NCBI RefSeq assembly: GCF_007858365.1
Contig: NZ_VFIO01000008.1
Coordinates: 62,001-126,000 of the forward strand
DNA length: 64,000 nt
Source of the DNA: Pseudomonas saxonica
GTDB lineage: Bacteria; Pseudomonadota; Gammaproteobacteria; Pseudomonadales; Pseudomonadaceae
Direction: 5' to 3'
Each line of letters starts with the position of its first letter. The stretch's first letter is position 1. Shown in pieces: positions 9,329 through 17,203 of the stretch. A model generated the notes under the pieces. That model searched no databases. It saw only the letters and a list, made by a program, of their open reading frames with translations, and was not told the DNA's origin. The position numbers and the translations under genes were made by a program.

Positions 9329-10626
9329 TTAAACTTTTTCGAGGACTGTTGGTTGTTGTCTGCTGCTTGGCAGGGATGGCAGTGGCAGATGAAAAGAACA
9401 TTCTGGTCACCAGTGGCAGCGACCGGGCGACACCCATTGCAGTAGTGCCGTTCGGCTGGCAGGGCGGTACCGTTCTGCCTGATGACATGGCTGAAATTAT
9501 CGGTAATGACCTGCGTAACTCGGGTTATTACGCGCCGATTCCAAAGCAGAACATGATTGGCATGCCGACGCAGGCCAGCGAAGTCATTTTCCGTGACTGG
9601 AAAGCCTTGGGTGCCCAGTACGTCATGGTCGGTAACATTGTGCCTGCCGGCGGACGTTTGCAGGTGCAATATGCCTTGTTCAACGTGGCGACCGAACAGC
9701 CAGTATTGACCGGCAGTGTGTCGGGTACTACTGAGCAGTTGCGTGACATGGCGCACTATATTTCTGATCAGTCGTTTGAAAAGCTGACCGGTATTAAAGG
9801 TGCGTTCTCAACTCGTCTACTTTATGTAACGGCTGAGCGTTCCAGCGCAACTAACACCCGCTACACCCTGCAGCGTTCGGACTACGATGGTGCGCGTGCC
9901 GTAACATTGCTGCAATCGCGTGAGCCGATCCTGTCGCCGCGTTTTGCGCCTGATGGCAAACGTATTGCTTATGTGTCGTTCGAGCAAAAGCGTCCGCGTA
10001 TCTTTATGCAAAACATTGATACCGGTAAGCGTGAGCAGATCACCAACTTCGAAGGCCTAAATGGTGCACCTGCCTGGTCGCCGGATGGTTCTCGACTGGC
10101 ATTTGTATTGTCCAAAGACGGTAACGCCGAGATTTACGTCATGGAACTGGCTTCGCGCCAACTCACACGCGTAACCAATAACCCGGCAATTGATACTGAA
10201 CCGTTCTGGGGTAAAGATGGCAACACCATCTATTTCACCTCTGACCGTGGCGGTAAGCCGCAAATCTACAAAACTACCGTCGGTAGCGGTAACGCGGAAC
10301 GAGTGACCTTTATTGGTAACTACAACGCCAGTCCGAAGCTTTCGGCTGACGAAAAGACCCTGGTAATGATCCACCGTCAGGATGGTTTCACTAATTTCCG
10401 AGTTGCAGCGCAAGATTTGCAGCGTGGAAGTGTAAAAATCCTAACTAATACCAACCTTGACGAGTCAGCTACTGTTGCGCCCAACGGCACCATGGTAATC
10501 TACGCCACCCGTGATCAGGGCCGGGGAGTCTTGATGCTCGTGTCTATTAACGGACGCGTAAGGCTCCCTCTTCCTACCGCTCAAGGCGAAGTCAGAGAAC
10601 CTTCCTGGTCCCCTTACCTGAACTGA
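9325..10626 (+). CDS. tolB: periplasmic Tol-Pal protein TolB
   Basis: A 433-residue protein with a signal peptide (cleavage probably after AGMAVA, about residue 21), an N-terminal alpha/beta domain, and a six-bladed beta propeller made of WD40-like PD40 repeats (SPRFAPDGKRIAYVS, APAWSPDGSRLAFV, SPDG-type strands). It shuttles between TolA and Pal in the periplasm. The start is GTG, overlapping the end of tolA (GTGA). Length and repeat layout are standard. Confidence 0.96.
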   Translation: MIKLFRGLLVVVCCLAGMAVADEKNILVTSGSDRATPIAVVPFGWQGGTVLPDDMAEIIGNDLRNSGYYAPIPKQNMIGMPTQASEVIFRDWKALGAQYVMVGNIVPAGGRLQVQYALFNVATEQPVLTGSVSGTTEQLRDMAHYISDQSFEKLTGIKGAFSTRLLYVTAERSSATNTRYTLQRSDYDGARAVTLLQSREPILSPRFAPDGKRIAYVSFEQKRPRIFMQNIDTGKREQITNFEGLNGAPAWSPDGSRLAFVLSKDGNAEIYVMELASRQLTRVTNNPAIDTEPFWGKDGNTIYFTSDRGGKPQIYKTTVGSGNAERVTFIGNYNASPKLSADEKTLVMIHRQDGFTNFRVAAQDLQRGSVKILTNTNLDESATVAPNGTMVIYATRDQGRGVLMLVSINGRVRLPLPTAQGEVREPSWSPYLN

Positions 10627-10681
10627 CGTGGTGATAGCTGTACGTTGCATATAACACTTGGGGTTCATTAGGAGTTTTACG

Positions 10682-11182
10682 ATGGAAATGCTGAAGTTTG
10701 GTAAATTCGCTGCGCTGGCACTGGCCATGGCTGTAGCTGTAGGTTGCTCGTCCAAAGGCGGCGACAATGCCGGTGAAGGCGCTGCTGTTGATCCAAACGC
10801 TGGTTACGGCGCAAACACTGGCGCTGTTGATGGTTCCCTGAGCGAAGAAGCTGCTCTGCGCGCTATCACTGTTTTCTACTTCGAATACGATTCTTCGGAC
10901 CTGAAACCAGAAGCAATGCGTGCTCTGGATGTTCACGCGAAAGACCTGAAAGCTAACGGCGCTCGCGTTGTTCTGGAAGGTAACACTGACGCCCGTGGTA
11001 CTCGTGAGTACAACATGGCACTGGGCGAGCGTCGTGCGAAAGCCGTTCAACGCTACCTGGTTCTGCAAGGCGTTTCTCCAGCACAGCTGGAGCTGGTGTC
11101 CTACGGTAAAGAGCGTCCAATCGCTACTGGCAACGACGAACAGTCGTGGGCTCAAAACCGTCGCGTCGAACTGCGTAAGTAA
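10682..11182 (+). CDS. pal: peptidoglycan-associated lipoprotein Pal
   Basis: A 166-residue outer-membrane lipoprotein. A short signal sequence ends in the lipobox AVGC with C22 as the acylated residue. A flexible linker follows, then a C-terminal OmpA-like domain (FYFEYDSSDLK, LEGNTDARGTREYN, RRVELRK) that binds meso-diaminopimelate in peptidoglycan. The frame is open upstream to 10658, but the ATG at 10682 has the well-placed site AGGAG and gives the normal N terminus. Confidence 0.97.
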   Translation: MEMLKFGKFAALALAMAVAVGCSSKGGDNAGEGAAVDPNAGYGANTGAVDGSLSEEAALRAITVFYFEYDSSDLKPEAMRALDVHAKDLKANGARVVLEGNTDARGTREYNMALGERRAKAVQRYLVLQGVSPAQLELVSYGKERPIATGNDEQSWAQNRRVELRK

Positions 11183-11188
11183 TTCGTC

Positions 11189-12007
11189 ATGCGAACGTGC
11201 CGCCGTGCTGTAACTATTCTGACTCTCAGCCTCATGCCGCTAGCGGTATGGGCTGCGGTTCCTGTGGTCGATGACAACTCTGGCTATAACAATAGCGGGG
11301 GGAGTTATCCGTCAACGGGTTACGGTGCGAGCGGCGCCTATGCCGGGGGAGGGGTTTCGGCCCCTGTCTCGGCACAGGGCGAGCTGTTCAACCAGTTGCA
11401 ACAAATGCAGGAGCAGATTGCGCGCCAACAGGGTGTGATCGAAGTTCTGCAGAATGATGTTTCGCGCATGAAACAAGAAAACCTGGAGCGATACCAGGAA
11501 CTTGATCGTCGCATTGGATCTGGCGTTGCTCCTGCCGCCGCTCCTGATAATTCTTCTGCGGGTGGTGCTTCTACCGCCGGCAATAGTGCAGCGCCTGCGC
11601 CTCAGGTGGCTGCCAGCTCGGAACCCGGCGATCCGGCGAAAGAAAAGCTCTATTACGATGCTGCTTTCGACTTGATCAAAGCCAAGGATTTCGACAAGGC
11701 CAGTCAGGCATTTACAGCCTTTCTGCGCAAATACCCTAATAGCCAGTATGCGGGCAATGCCCAATACTGGTTGGGCGAAGTGAACCTGGCCAAAGGCGAT
11801 CTTCAAGCCGCTGGCCAAGCGTTCGCCAAGGTAAGCCAGCTTTACCCGAAACATGCAAAAGTGCCTGACTCCCTTTACAAGCTGGCTGATGTCGAGCGCC
11901 GTCTTGGTCATACCGACAAGGTGAAAGGCATTTTGCAGCAAGTTGTAGCCCAGTACCCAGGTACTTCTGCTGCCCAATTGGCGCAGCGTGACTTGCAGCG
12001 CATGTAA
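11189..12007 (+). CDS. cpoB: cell division coordinator CpoB (YbgF)
   Basis: A 272-residue periplasmic protein with a signal peptide ending near residue 22 (LAVWAA), a Gly/Ser-rich stretch, a trimerising coiled coil (about 65-110, EQIARQQGVIEVLQNDVSRM), a low-complexity Ala/Ser linker, and C-terminal TPR repeats (FDLIKAKDFDKASQAF, YAGNAQYWLGEVNLAKG). CpoB links Tol-Pal to peptidoglycan synthesis during constriction. It starts 6 nt after pal and closes the operon, followed by an intrinsic terminator. Confidence 0.95.
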   Translation: MRTCRRAVTILTLSLMPLAVWAAVPVVDDNSGYNNSGGSYPSTGYGASGAYAGGGVSAPVSAQGELFNQLQQMQEQIARQQGVIEVLQNDVSRMKQENLERYQELDRRIGSGVAPAAAPDNSSAGGASTAGNSAAPAPQVAASSEPGDPAKEKLYYDAAFDLIKAKDFDKASQAFTAFLRKYPNSQYAGNAQYWLGEVNLAKGDLQAAGQAFAKVSQLYPKHAKVPDSLYKLADVERRLGHTDKVKGILQQVVAQYPGTSAAQLAQRDLQRM

Positions 12008-12030
12008 CCTGTAGTTGGCTTTCATCGAGA

Positions 12031-12055
12031 AACCCGCGCTTATCGCGGGTTTTTT
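12031..12055 (+). terminator. intrinsic terminator of the tol-pal operon
   Basis: Perfect 8-bp stem AACCCGCG/CGCGGGTT with the loop CTTAT, followed by TTTTT. It is a strong Rho-independent terminator located 24 nt after the cpoB stop. Confidence 0.9.
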
Positions 12056-12170
12056 CGTTAGAATCCACGCCCTTTTATGAAATACGCTCTTTTGAGTCCT
12101 GCGTAGGCAGATTCTTTGGAGTGCCTGACGGAGGCGGACAGCCTGTTTAGCTGTTACGCCCGTGGCGGAT

Positions 12171-12818
12171 ATGCAAGACACATTAAGAATTACCGAAGTT
12201 TTTTACTCCTTGCAGGGTGAAACGCGAACGGCTGGCCTGCCTACCGTTTTTGTACGCCTGACGGGATGCCCTCTGCGCTGTCAATATTGCGACAGTGCGT
12301 ATGCGTTCAGTGGCGGCACAGTCCGCACCCTCGACAGCATTCTTGAGCAAGTGGCCGATTTCCGCCCGCGTTACGTGTGCGTAACCGGCGGCGAGCCCCT
12401 GGCGCAGCCCAATGCCATTCCTTTGCTCAAACAGCTCTGCGACGCCGGTTATGAGGTGTCCATTGAAACCAGCGGAGCATTGGACATATCGGCAGTCGAC
12501 ACCCGCGTGAGTCGTGTTCTCGACCTTAAGACGCCGGGTTCAAAAGAGTCCCATCGCAATCTTTACGAAAATATCGGCCTGTTGACTGCAAATGATCAGG
12601 TGAAATTCGTGATTTGCTCGCGCGAGGATTACGACTGGGCGGTTTCCAAGCTGATTGAATATGGTCTTGAGCGCCGAGCAGGTGAAGTCCTATTTTCGCC
12701 CAGTCACCATGATTTGAAAGCCAGCGATCTGGCTGATTGGATCGTGGCGGATAACTTGCCAGTGCGTTTGCAAATGCAATTGCACAAATATCTTTGGAAC
12801 GACGAGCCGGGGCGCTGA
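12171..12818 (+). CDS. queE: 7-carboxy-7-deazaguanine synthase QueE
   Basis: A 215-residue radical-SAM enzyme that converts 6-carboxytetrahydropterin into 7-carboxy-7-deazaguanine in queuosine synthesis. The 4Fe-4S cluster cysteines are C33, C37 and C40 in GCPLRCQYC; substrate and SAM-binding elements include FYSLQGE and CVTGGEPL. The frame also permits a GTG start at 12162, but MQDTLRITEVF is the usual N terminus. queC follows at 12820, separated by one base. Confidence 0.95.
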   Translation: MQDTLRITEVFYSLQGETRTAGLPTVFVRLTGCPLRCQYCDSAYAFSGGTVRTLDSILEQVADFRPRYVCVTGGEPLAQPNAIPLLKQLCDAGYEVSIETSGALDISAVDTRVSRVLDLKTPGSKESHRNLYENIGLLTANDQVKFVICSREDYDWAVSKLIEYGLERRAGEVLFSPSHHDLKASDLADWIVADNLPVRLQMQLHKYLWNDEPGR

Positions 12819-12819
12819 T

Positions 12820-13512
12820 ATGACTGAACAAACTGCTACTACGCAAAAACGCGCTGTCATTCTGCTGTCAGGCGGCCTTGACTCGGCCACGGTTGTAGCC
12901 ATGGCTCGTGCTGAAGGCTACAGCTGCTACACCATGAGCTTTGACTACGGGCAGCGCCATCGCTCCGAGCTTGAGGCTGCTGCGCGAGTTGCCCGCGACC
13001 TGGGCGTCATTGAGCACAAAGTGATAGGCCTCAACCTTGATGGTATTGGCGGCTCTGCGCTCACCGACAGCTCAATTGATGTGCCCGAAACCTTGGGTGA
13101 GGGCATTCCGGTGACCTACGTGCCGGCACGTAACACCGTGTTCCTGTCGCTGGCATTAGGCTGGGCAGAAGTCCTGCAAGCGCGAGATATCTTTATCGGT
13201 GTTAATGCGGTGGATTACTCGGGCTACCCCGATTGCCGTCCCGAGTTTGTTGAAGCGTTCGAAGTCATGGCGAATCTGGCGACCAAAGCGGGTGTAGAGG
13301 GCAATGGTTTTCGCATCCAGGCGCCGCTGCAAAACCTGAGCAAGGGGCAAATCGTCGCGGCAGGTACAAAGCTGGGAGTGGATTATTCATTGACCGTTTC
13401 TTGCTACCAGGCCGACGTGCAAGGCCGTGCATGCGGTAAATGCGATAGCTGCCGACTGCGCGCGCAAGGCTTTGCAGACGCAGGAATCGCCGATCCTACC
13501 CGTTACTTTTGA
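12820..13512 (+). CDS. queC: 7-cyano-7-deazaguanine synthase QueC
   Basis: A 230-residue ATP-dependent enzyme that makes preQ0 from 7-carboxy-7-deazaguanine, the step after QueE. The PP-loop SGGLDSATV lies near residue 17, and the C-terminal zinc site is formed by cysteines in CYQAD and CGKCDSCRLR. It is translationally adjacent to queE. No terminator is evident before the tRNA promoter. Confidence 0.96.
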   Translation: MTEQTATTQKRAVILLSGGLDSATVVAMARAEGYSCYTMSFDYGQRHRSELEAAARVARDLGVIEHKVIGLNLDGIGGSALTDSSIDVPETLGEGIPVTYVPARNTVFLSLALGWAEVLQARDIFIGVNAVDYSGYPDCRPEFVEAFEVMANLATKAGVEGNGFRIQAPLQNLSKGQIVAAGTKLGVDYSLTVSCYQADVQGRACGKCDSCRLRAQGFADAGIADPTRYF

Positions 13513-13541
13513 AGGTTTTCGAAATTAAATCCAACAAAGTG

Positions 13542-13569
13542 TTGAATTATCCTTAAAAATCAGTATTAT
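13542..13569 (+). promoter_or_regulatory. sigma70 promoter of tRNA-Lys
   Basis: TTGAAT (13542-13547) and TATTAT (13564-13569) separated by 16 bp, with a GC-rich discriminator (ACGCCCC) immediately downstream, as expected for a stringently controlled stable-RNA promoter. The tRNA begins 17 nt after the -10 box. Confidence 0.75.
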
Positions 13570-13586
13570 ACGCCCCACAACGAAGC

Positions 13587-13662
13587 GGGTCGTTAGCTCA
13601 GTTGGTAGAGCAGTTGGCTTTTAACCAATTGGTCGTAGGTTCGAATCCCACACGACCCACCA
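13587..13662 (+). tRNA. tRNA-Lys (TTT anticodon)
   Basis: A 76-nt cloverleaf with acceptor stem GGGTCGT/ACGACCC, D arm TAGCTCAGTTGGTAGAGCA, anticodon loop CTTTTAA with anticodon TTT, T arm AGGTTCGAATCCC and an encoded CCA end. It follows queC as in many pseudomonads. tRNA 3' ends can serve as integration sites, but I see no repeated copy of this 3' end in the following accessory region. Confidence 0.97.
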
Positions 13663-13679
13663 TATCGCTACACCAAAAC

Positions 13680-13714
13680 AGCCGGTCAAATCCTCAGGGT
13701 TTACCGGCTTTTTT
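13680..13714 (+). terminator. intrinsic terminator after tRNA-Lys
   Basis: AGCCGGT (13680-13686) pairs with ACCGGCT (13703-13709), with an inner AAATCC/GGGTTT helix, and is followed by a run of six T. A clear Rho-independent terminator 17 nt past the tRNA. Confidence 0.9.
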
Positions 13715-13989
13715 GTGCCTGAGATTTGGCGAGACGTGCGGTTTTAAACCGTTCATTTCCTTGCAGACGTGCAGACGTCTTGGAGTTCTGGCGATTGTTC
13801 GATCAAACGAATGGGTGGCTGTGTCTCAGGCGTGGCCTATTCATGTTCAACTCAGCCTCTATTTACAGGCGAGTGAAGGTCCAGCATTAATGCATAACTG
13901 CTAAGAAGGACATTGAGTCTGTGCCAAAGGTGTTGTAGCAGGGGAGGGGGAAGGTCGCGCTGCACCTGGCTTCGTTGTTTGTAATGCGC
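13715..13989. other. intergenic region, no gene seen
   Basis: Between the tRNA-Lys terminator and the stop codon of the RES toxin. No protein family, repeat or RNA recognised; open frames here look like chance frames. It marks the transition from conserved to accessory sequence. Confidence 0.5.
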
Positions 13990-14682
13990 TCAGGCTTCGC
14001 TGACTTTGTTTACGCTCGTGATTTGCCCATTCCAGATCATCTCGTAATGGGCTGATTGAACAATCGATGAGACAGTTTTTGGGGTCATGAGCGCCCAGCA
14101 GTAGCTTCCTTGCGAGCGTACAGAGTTGTATCGAAGCCCCTTGTATCCGGCGTCTTTTACGGCCTTGCCCAGAGAACGAGCATACGTGTAATCGTCAGGG
14201 TCGTAGATTGGATCGCTCATAGGGAGCGAAGTCGCGTCCTTCATTGATTCCTCAGTAAACGAACAGCGAAGTCCCCGAAAAACGAAGCGCTCGTAATTGA
14301 GGCCATGGACGTTGGACCAATATTTATCCTGGTGATAATGGACCTCCGCCAGTGCCGCTTCCATCGTGGCTGCAAGGTACAACACACCGAAGCTGCCATT
14401 GCTGAAGCGTGAACCCTGCGGGTTGACATGAGTGAACGGAGCAGTCGCATAAGAGCAGCCCGTGATACCAAACGGAATCTCTGCCCGCGGTATTAACTCG
14501 ATACGACCGATCTCATTTTGCAGCCTGGGATTGGTCAACGCCTGAATCTGATAGAGGGCATCGAATTCGTCAGCACCGGCAACATCGTCGAACAGGGCAA
14601 TGGGCGGGAATTTTGAGTTGACCAAACGATAGGCTTGCAACTGCTCTGTGTGAAGATTCGCCAACTCACTCAAAATCACCAT
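13990..14682 (-). CDS. RES-domain toxin
   Basis: A 230-residue RES-domain protein, toxin of a RES-Xre type II toxin-antitoxin pair. Characterised RES toxins degrade NAD+ and fold like ADP-ribosyltransferases. The domain signature is visible: an early Arg (YRLVN, R19), GSRFSNGSFGVLYLA with R92, glutamates in TMEAALAEVHYH, and a late Ser in NSVRSQGSYCWAL. It starts inside the last codons of the upstream antitoxin gene (7-nt overlap), giving an antitoxin-first operon. The length is close to other RES toxins. Confidence 0.9.
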   Translation of the reverse strand: MVILSELANLHTEQLQAYRLVNSKFPPIALFDDVAGADEFDALYQIQALTNPRLQNEIGRIELIPRAEIPFGITGCSYATAPFTHVNPQGSRFSNGSFGVLYLAATMEAALAEVHYHQDKYWSNVHGLNYERFVFRGLRCSFTEESMKDATSLPMSDPIYDPDDYTYARSLGKAVKDAGYKGLRYNSVRSQGSYCWALMTPKTVSSIVQSAHYEMIWNGQITSVNKVSEA

Positions 14683-15080
14683 TGCGAACCGCGCAGCACA
14701 TCAATCCGGCGAAAGGTTTCGTACAGAGAGATCATGTCTCCCTGTGACATGATCTCCAGCGGGGTGCGGCCATTGAAAAAGTCATTATTGTTGGCCATGG
14801 CTGGAAAGCCATAGACGTTCTCGGGGTTATCGAAGACAAGGCGAAGTGCTGCATGAATATTCAGTACGAAACTGATCCGCTGCATTTGATCTGAATCCAG
14901 CCCCACAGACCACTCTGCGTCGCGCTGTTTGGCACGGGTATAGGTGCTGCGAGAGATTCGTAAAATACGGCAGGCCTGTTCACTCGATGCCTGCCATTTT
15001 TCGAGAATATTCACAGCCACTCGAAGTCCGACCACGCACTGATCTTTGGTGAAGGCTTGGGCATAGTGAGTGGTGGTCAT
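14676..15080 (-). CDS. Xre/MbcA/ParS family antitoxin
   Basis: A 134-residue antitoxin for the RES toxin. The N-terminal half holds a helix-turn-helix (ACRILRISRSTYTRAKQ) for autoregulation; the C-terminal half is the MbcA/ParS/Xre toxin-binding domain (DUF2384-type; NVYGFPAMANNNDFFNGRT, then PLEIMSQGDMISLYE). The frame is open back to 15113, but MTTTHYAQAF at 15080 is preceded by GGAGA and is preferred. Two palindromes directly upstream are probable operators. Toxin and antitoxin overlap by 7 nt. Confidence 0.9.
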   Translation of the reverse strand: MTTTHYAQAFTKDQCVVGLRVAVNILEKWQASSEQACRILRISRSTYTRAKQRDAEWSVGLDSDQMQRISFVLNIHAALRLVFDNPENVYGFPAMANNNDFFNGRTPLEIMSQGDMISLYETFRRIDVLRGSQW

Positions 15081-15092
15081 TATTCTCTCCTG

Positions 15093-15142
15093 ATGATGAG
15101 TCTGCAGATTCAAATATAGTTAGAGTGGATCTGCAGATCAAG
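15093..15142 (-). promoter_or_regulatory. twin palindromes, probable operator of the RES-Xre pair
   Basis: The octamer TCTGCAGA occurs at 15101-15108 and 15130-15137, each as the core of a longer palindrome (the second is the perfect 12-mer GATCTGCAGATC at 15128-15139). The centres are 29 bp apart, close to three helical turns. They lie just upstream of the antitoxin start, where Xre antitoxins usually bind to repress their own operon. Binding is inferred. Confidence 0.6.
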
Positions 15143-15234
15143 GGTGAAAATATTTATCCCTCACGCTTCGACTCATTCGTTATAAGTCCCTTACCTCGTA
15201 ATCAGTTTCAACGTAGCCCTGTGGCGTAGCGTCA

Positions 15235-15255
15235 AGTCAGTCATTGTGACTGACT
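15235..15255. repeat. perfect 9-bp inverted repeat upstream of the HopA1-like gene
   Basis: AGTCAGTCA and TGACTGACT flank the 3-nt spacer TTG. It lies between the RES-Xre pair (transcribed leftward) and the HopA1-like gene (rightward), 160 bp before the latter. With no T tract it is more likely an operator or a DNA hairpin than a terminator. The rest of the 15143-15416 gap shows no gene, and I see no hrp-box (GGAACC with CCAC) in it. Confidence 0.5.
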
Positions 15256-15416
15256 GGGCAGAATACGGAATCTAGGCTAGTTTTTAATGAAAGGCGTGAG
15301 CCGATGAATTGTTCAACGCCTCCGGGAATTCAGCCGTGGTTCGATATCGTCCCTGACTTGCGGCGCGGCAGTAAACGTCGAAGCCAGGTGGTGCGACCGA
15401 ACGAATGGAGGCTTAC

Positions 15417-16616
15417 GTGAAACGAATCATATCGTCGTCAGGCTACGTGTATGAGTCACAGGATAAGCGTAAGAGGGCCAAGCATCACGAGGCATCACGA
15501 GAAGATTTCGCGGACGCGAACTCGTCGAGCGTGACGAAACTGGATCTAGGAACAGCCTATCTAAATATCACTTCATCTGCGAAACCCCCGTCACTTCTTC
15601 ATAACCCAGTGATGAACTCCGGAGAATCATTGGGCGTTCCGCGACAGACAACGTACAGCACAACTGAGCTTCGGCCATCAGGATCGGCACTGCCGGAAAA
15701 ACACCCCACGACGCTTAACACCCCGACGTCTAACAATAGCTATCAATCGTTGCTACTTCTTGCGCAAGGAGCATTTAAAGACATCAGCAGCCGATCTGCT
15801 GCACAGGTGCTGATCCAGGATATTAAAAGAAATTACCGGGAGAACGGTAAAAGGTGGACACCTGAGGCGCTTGGCTATCAGAAGTTGTTGGAAGATAGGG
15901 TGGAGAAATTCGCTTACATGCGTTACAGCCACGACAAGCCTGCCGATGTCAGCGGTCTGAATGAAAATGAACAGCGGGAGTTTGTGGACTACATCAAGGC
16001 GCTGGCGACTAGCGCTGAGAACGTCGACATCTTGGTGCAAGGTAGTGAGGCCGTGGCCCTGTCCTCGCAATCCGATAGCGTTTTGCAGAGAGCTGTAGCC
16101 TTTCGCGTATTGCCCAAGGACTTCGCACAACGCCACGCTGCGCGCGCCAAAGTGGGCGCGCGGTTAACCATCAATATCAATAAGGCGCACTTTAATCAGC
16201 TTGCCAAGGCGCTGACCCAGTTGTTCAGTGACGACAATCGAGGGTGGCTTCATCAGGCCAAGATCATGGGCCCGAAAAACCTCGGCAGTCGTACTGACCA
16301 GGCGGTGATCTACCTTTCCAGTGCTGGAGTGGAACATGCCCAGGAGATCGATAAAAAGCTTAGTGAGCTGCTGGCGGAACCCGCCTTTCTTGAGCATACC
16401 CCCAGTGGCATGTACCGAGTGGGCAAAGGCATTGCGTACTCTGAGACAGCTGAGGGTGATTCGAGTAGTCACGGCCAGTCCAGAGCAAAACTGATTGCGG
16501 CAGCGGTCGCTCAGTCTTTGCTCACCGATACCCCGATTGAGCGGACTTTGCCTCGAGTCTTGCAGGCGCGCGGTTACAACGTACTCAATCCAGCTCTGCT
16601 CACACAGCGCTACTAG
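15417..16616 (+). CDS. HopA1-family type III effector-like protein (orphan)
   Basis: A 399-residue protein whose C-terminal half matches, from memory, the plant-pathogen effector HopA1 (HopPsyA): GARLTI at residue 248, AKIMGPKNLGSRTDQAVIYL at about 281-300, EHTPSGM at 326, GIAYSETAEGDSSSHGQSR at about 338-356 and RGYNVLNPAL near the end. HopA1-like domains also occur as lyase components in lanthipeptide and thioamitide pathways, so a phosphothreonine/serine lyase activity is possible. The first 60 residues are rich in Ser and polar residues, as in secreted effectors. The GTG at 15417 is preferred over ATG 15405 because GGAGG (15407-15411) lies 5 nt before it. No type III genes, chaperone gene or hrp box are seen. 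Confidence 0.8.
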   Translation: MKRIISSSGYVYESQDKRKRAKHHEASREDFADANSSSVTKLDLGTAYLNITSSAKPPSLLHNPVMNSGESLGVPRQTTYSTTELRPSGSALPEKHPTTLNTPTSNNSYQSLLLLAQGAFKDISSRSAAQVLIQDIKRNYRENGKRWTPEALGYQKLLEDRVEKFAYMRYSHDKPADVSGLNENEQREFVDYIKALATSAENVDILVQGSEAVALSSQSDSVLQRAVAFRVLPKDFAQRHAARAKVGARLTININKAHFNQLAKALTQLFSDDNRGWLHQAKIMGPKNLGSRTDQAVIYLSSAGVEHAQEIDKKLSELLAEPAFLEHTPSGMYRVGKGIAYSETAEGDSSSHGQSRAKLIAAAVAQSLLTDTPIERTLPRVLQARGYNVLNPALLTQRY

Positions 16617-16832
16617 ACCTCAACCTCCAGGGAGCGCTGGCAACACTTAATGGTGGCGCTGATCCCCGTGAAGGTAGTGTCGATATCCGCCGTTTATTGC
16701 TGATCCATTACTGTCCGCCAAATCTGGTGTGATCAGTGTTTAGTAACCGGCCAAGGCTTTAGTCAGCCGCAGGGCGCCACCCCACCTTGTAGCGATAGGG
16801 TTGCCCACGTGGTTTGAGCTCAACCCGCACCG

Positions 16833-17105
16833 CTAGGGAATGTCTTGCAGCCCCAGGGTCACGTCATCAATGATCGCCTTCGCCATCTCGCTGAGGTAGT
16901 GCGACGCCCAACGCATGGTTTCGTGGCCATCGTCCATGGCGCCCAGGTACGAGAGTCTGTTGACGCAGTTCAACAGCAAAGAGGCGTGTTGCAGGGCTTC
17001 CTCGCCCGAGACACCGGCAATGACGCTGAACAGGCGCTGGTTCTCTGCGTTGCAGGTGCCAAAGGTGGCGCCGCCAACGGTTTTGATCAACGGTGAGATG
17101 TTCAT
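16833..17105 (-). CDS. DUF3077 domain protein
   Basis: A 90-residue protein of the DUF3077 family, common and often multicopy in Pseudomonas: KTVGGATFGTCNAENQRLF, VSGEEALQHASLLL and a C-terminal SHYLSEMAKAIIDD helix. The function is unknown. The frame stays open far upstream, but the ATG at 17105 has GAGG six bases before it and overlaps (ATGA) the stop of a 30-codon ORF, implying translational coupling. The preceding 230 nt form an unusually structured leader. There is no signal peptide or membrane segment, so it is cytoplasmic. Confidence 0.8.
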   Translation of the reverse strand: MNISPLIKTVGGATFGTCNAENQRLFSVIAGVSGEEALQHASLLLNCVNRLSYLGAMDDGHETMRWASHYLSEMAKAIIDDVTLGLQDIP

Positions 17106-17194
17106 AGCGCACCTCGTTTTGCGTCGAGGGGTTGGACGTTGAGCAGGGCGACAGTAGGCGTCGGGCATTTTTTGAACGGATTGAGAGCGTGCAT
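17102..17194 (-). CDS. 30-residue leader peptide coupled to the DUF3077 gene
   Basis: A small ORF starting MHALNPFKKCPTPTV and ending AKRGAL. Its TGA overlaps the DUF3077 ATG (ATGA), the classic coupling arrangement. A GGAG (17204-17207 on this strand) lies nine bases before its ATG, and that site can be masked by a local CTCCT/AGGAG hairpin or by a distant hairpin loop. Whether the peptide itself matters or only the act of translating it is unknown. Confidence 0.5.
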   Translation of the reverse strand: MHALNPFKKCPTPTVALLNVQPLDAKRGAL

Positions 17195-17203
17195 CTGGCA
17201 TTA

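Noticed and set aside
15256..15416. Search for an hrp box before the HopA1-like gene
   Set aside because: No GGAACC with a suitably spaced CCAC was found, so type III-style regulation is not supported.
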